Assembly (NCBI RefSeq): GCF_038024875.1 | Contig: NZ_CP136136.1 | Location: forward strand, 4,278,001-4,342,000 | Reading direction: 5' to 3' | Source: Gordonia rubripertincta | Lineage (GTDB): Bacteria > Actinomycetota > Actinomycetes > Mycobacteriales > Mycobacteriaceae | DNA: 64,000 bases | Shown: one piece after another, positions 63,277 through 64,000 of the stretch | How positions within the stretch are numbered: the stretch's first letter is position 1 | Layout of the letters: each line of letters begins with the position of its first letter | Notes under the pieces: generated by a model | What the model saw: only the letters and a program-made list of their open reading frames with translations | Told to the model about the DNA's origin: nothing | The model's database searches: none | Made by a program: the position numbers and the translations under genes

Positions 63277-64000
63277 ATGCGAAGAGCGCACGCCGTCACG
63301 GCAGTCCTGGGTGTGATCGTCGCGATCGGAGTGTCGTCGTGCGCCGTGGGCCCCGACCGCGGCCCCGAACTCATCCCCGGTGGCGGCGGCGGTCAGGGTC
63401 CGGCACCCTCGTCCTCCGCGCCGCCCCCGGCGCCGGCGCTCGCCGTACCGAGGACCGACCTCGAGTGGTCGGACTGCGCGGCAGGGACCGCCGGACGCTA
63501 CGACATCGCCCGCCCGGCCGGGGTGACCGTCGAATGCGCGGAGTTCGACTCCCCCGTCGACCGGAACAAGCCCGATGGAGAGGTCGTGCGGATCGCAGCG
63601 ACCCGGGCCCGCACCGCGGCGACGCCCGCCGACGCCGCGCCGCTCGTCCTCACCTCGGGATCGGATCTCCCGTCGTCGCGGACGCTCATGGTGATGACGT
63701 CCGGTCCGGGCCGGGCATTCCTCGACGCCCACCCGGTGGTGGCCGTCGACCATCGCGGCATTCCCCAGAGCGGGGACCTCGACTGCATGACCCGGCTCGA
63801 GCGGAGCACGATCGCCGACAACGGGCTCACGGCGCGCGGGGCCAGCACGGAGGCACGCATCTCCCGGCTCGCCTCGGCTGCGTCGTCGGCCTCGGACGGC
63901 TGTACCGAGACGCTGACGCCCTACCAGCTCAACTTCGGGGCGCAGTTCGCCGCCGCCGACCTCGAGACACTCCGGCAGCGTTGGGGCGTCGAACATCTGG
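63277..64000 (+). CDS. Lipoprotein alpha/beta-hydrolase (Rv2672-like), partial (C-terminus beyond right edge)
   Basis: 241 codons are visible. The signal sequence has lipobox VSSC with lipidated Cys22, a Gly- and Pro/Ser-rich linker, then an alpha/beta-hydrolase fold (PLVLTSGSDLPSS; VVAVDHRGIPQSGDLDCM). The nucleophile elbow is not reached before the window ends. Several Cys residues suggest disulphides outside the membrane. ATG at 63277 has TACGCT seven bases upstream (leaderless pattern). The family includes SlpD/TAP-like tripeptidyl aminopeptidases and putative secreted proteases. The exact activity is unknown. Confidence 0.85.
   Translation, partial: MRRAHAVTAVLGVIVAIGVSSCAVGPDRGPELIPGGGGGQGPAPSSSAPPPAPALAVPRTDLEWSDCAAGTAGRYDIARPAGVTVECAEFDSPVDRNKPDGEVVRIAATRARTAATPADAAPLVLTSGSDLPSSRTLMVMTSGPGRAFLDAHPVVAVDHRGIPQSGDLDCMTRLERSTIADNGLTARGASTEARISRLASAASSASDGCTETLTPYQLNFGAQFAAADLETLRQRWGVEHL

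Overview
The window is GC-rich, gene-dense DNA from a high-GC actinobacterium. Gene content and order follow the Mycobacterium tuberculosis stretch Rv2553c to Rv2614c (mltG, ruvX, alaS, rarA, ATP-grasp/alpha-E/transglutaminase, aspS, hisS, relA, apt, secFD, yajC, ruvBAC, yebC, pdxT, tesB, pdxS, pimA, PIM acyltransferase, pgsA, HIT, thrS). The right end matches Rv2669 to Rv2672 (GNAT, ZapE, RibD-like, secreted hydrolase). Phosphatidylinositol mannoside genes place it in the Mycobacteriales. Gordonia or a close relative is my best guess, but it is inferred from synteny recalled from memory, not from a search.

Regions: 1-7.6 kb holds mltG (cut by the left edge), ruvX, alaS, rarA and a kinase-fold protein, all on the minus strand. 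7.7-11.5 kb encodes a transglutaminase and a fused ATP-grasp/alpha-E protein. 11.7-19.5 kb holds aspS, a zinc peptidase, a DUF885 protein, hisS, a metallo-beta-lactamase-fold hydrolase and a membrane-anchored cyclophilin. 19.6-31.1 kb holds relA, apt, a lipoprotein, secF, secD, yajC, the ruvCAB operon behind an SOS box, and yebC. 31.2-36.1 kb holds pdxT, tesB and pdxS, with a LuxR/FHA/PP2C trio lying between tesB and pdxS. 36.2-42.1 kb is the PIM lipid operon with thrS. 42.2-47.7 kb carries a membrane protein, a three-domain trehalose enzyme and a GT87 mannosyltransferase.

47.8-48.6 kb is a five-gene tRNA cluster (Val-CAC on minus; Gly-GCC, Cys-GCA, Val-GAC, Gly-GCC on plus). It is followed by a secreted protein and an ABC exporter. 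From 52.0 to 59.7 kb lies an accessory catabolic cluster. Five tightly overlapping minus-strand genes (nitroreductase, acyl-CoA ligase, TetR, alpha-methylacyl-CoA racemase-like protein, second ligase) diverge from a HAPMO-like Baeyer-Villiger monooxygenase. Two copies of ACTAAC-N4-GTTAGT sit in the shared promoter, and the TetR inside the operon is the obvious candidate to bind them. The window ends with a sulfurtransferase, GNAT, ZapE, a RibD-like reductase and a lipoprotein hydrolase cut by the right edge.

Most of the window is conserved housekeeping. The most promising undescribed elements are the TetR/BVMO/CoA-ligase regulon with its paired operators, the LuxR/FHA/PP2C insert with tandem palindromes upstream of the luxR-type gene, and the trehalose enzyme with a decayed N-terminal HAD domain. 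Many starts lack a Shine-Dalgarno sequence but have a TANNNT hexamer 6-7 bases upstream, the pattern of leaderless actinobacterial mRNAs. I used this to choose several starts. No stretch of more than about 300 bases is without a gene or RNA.
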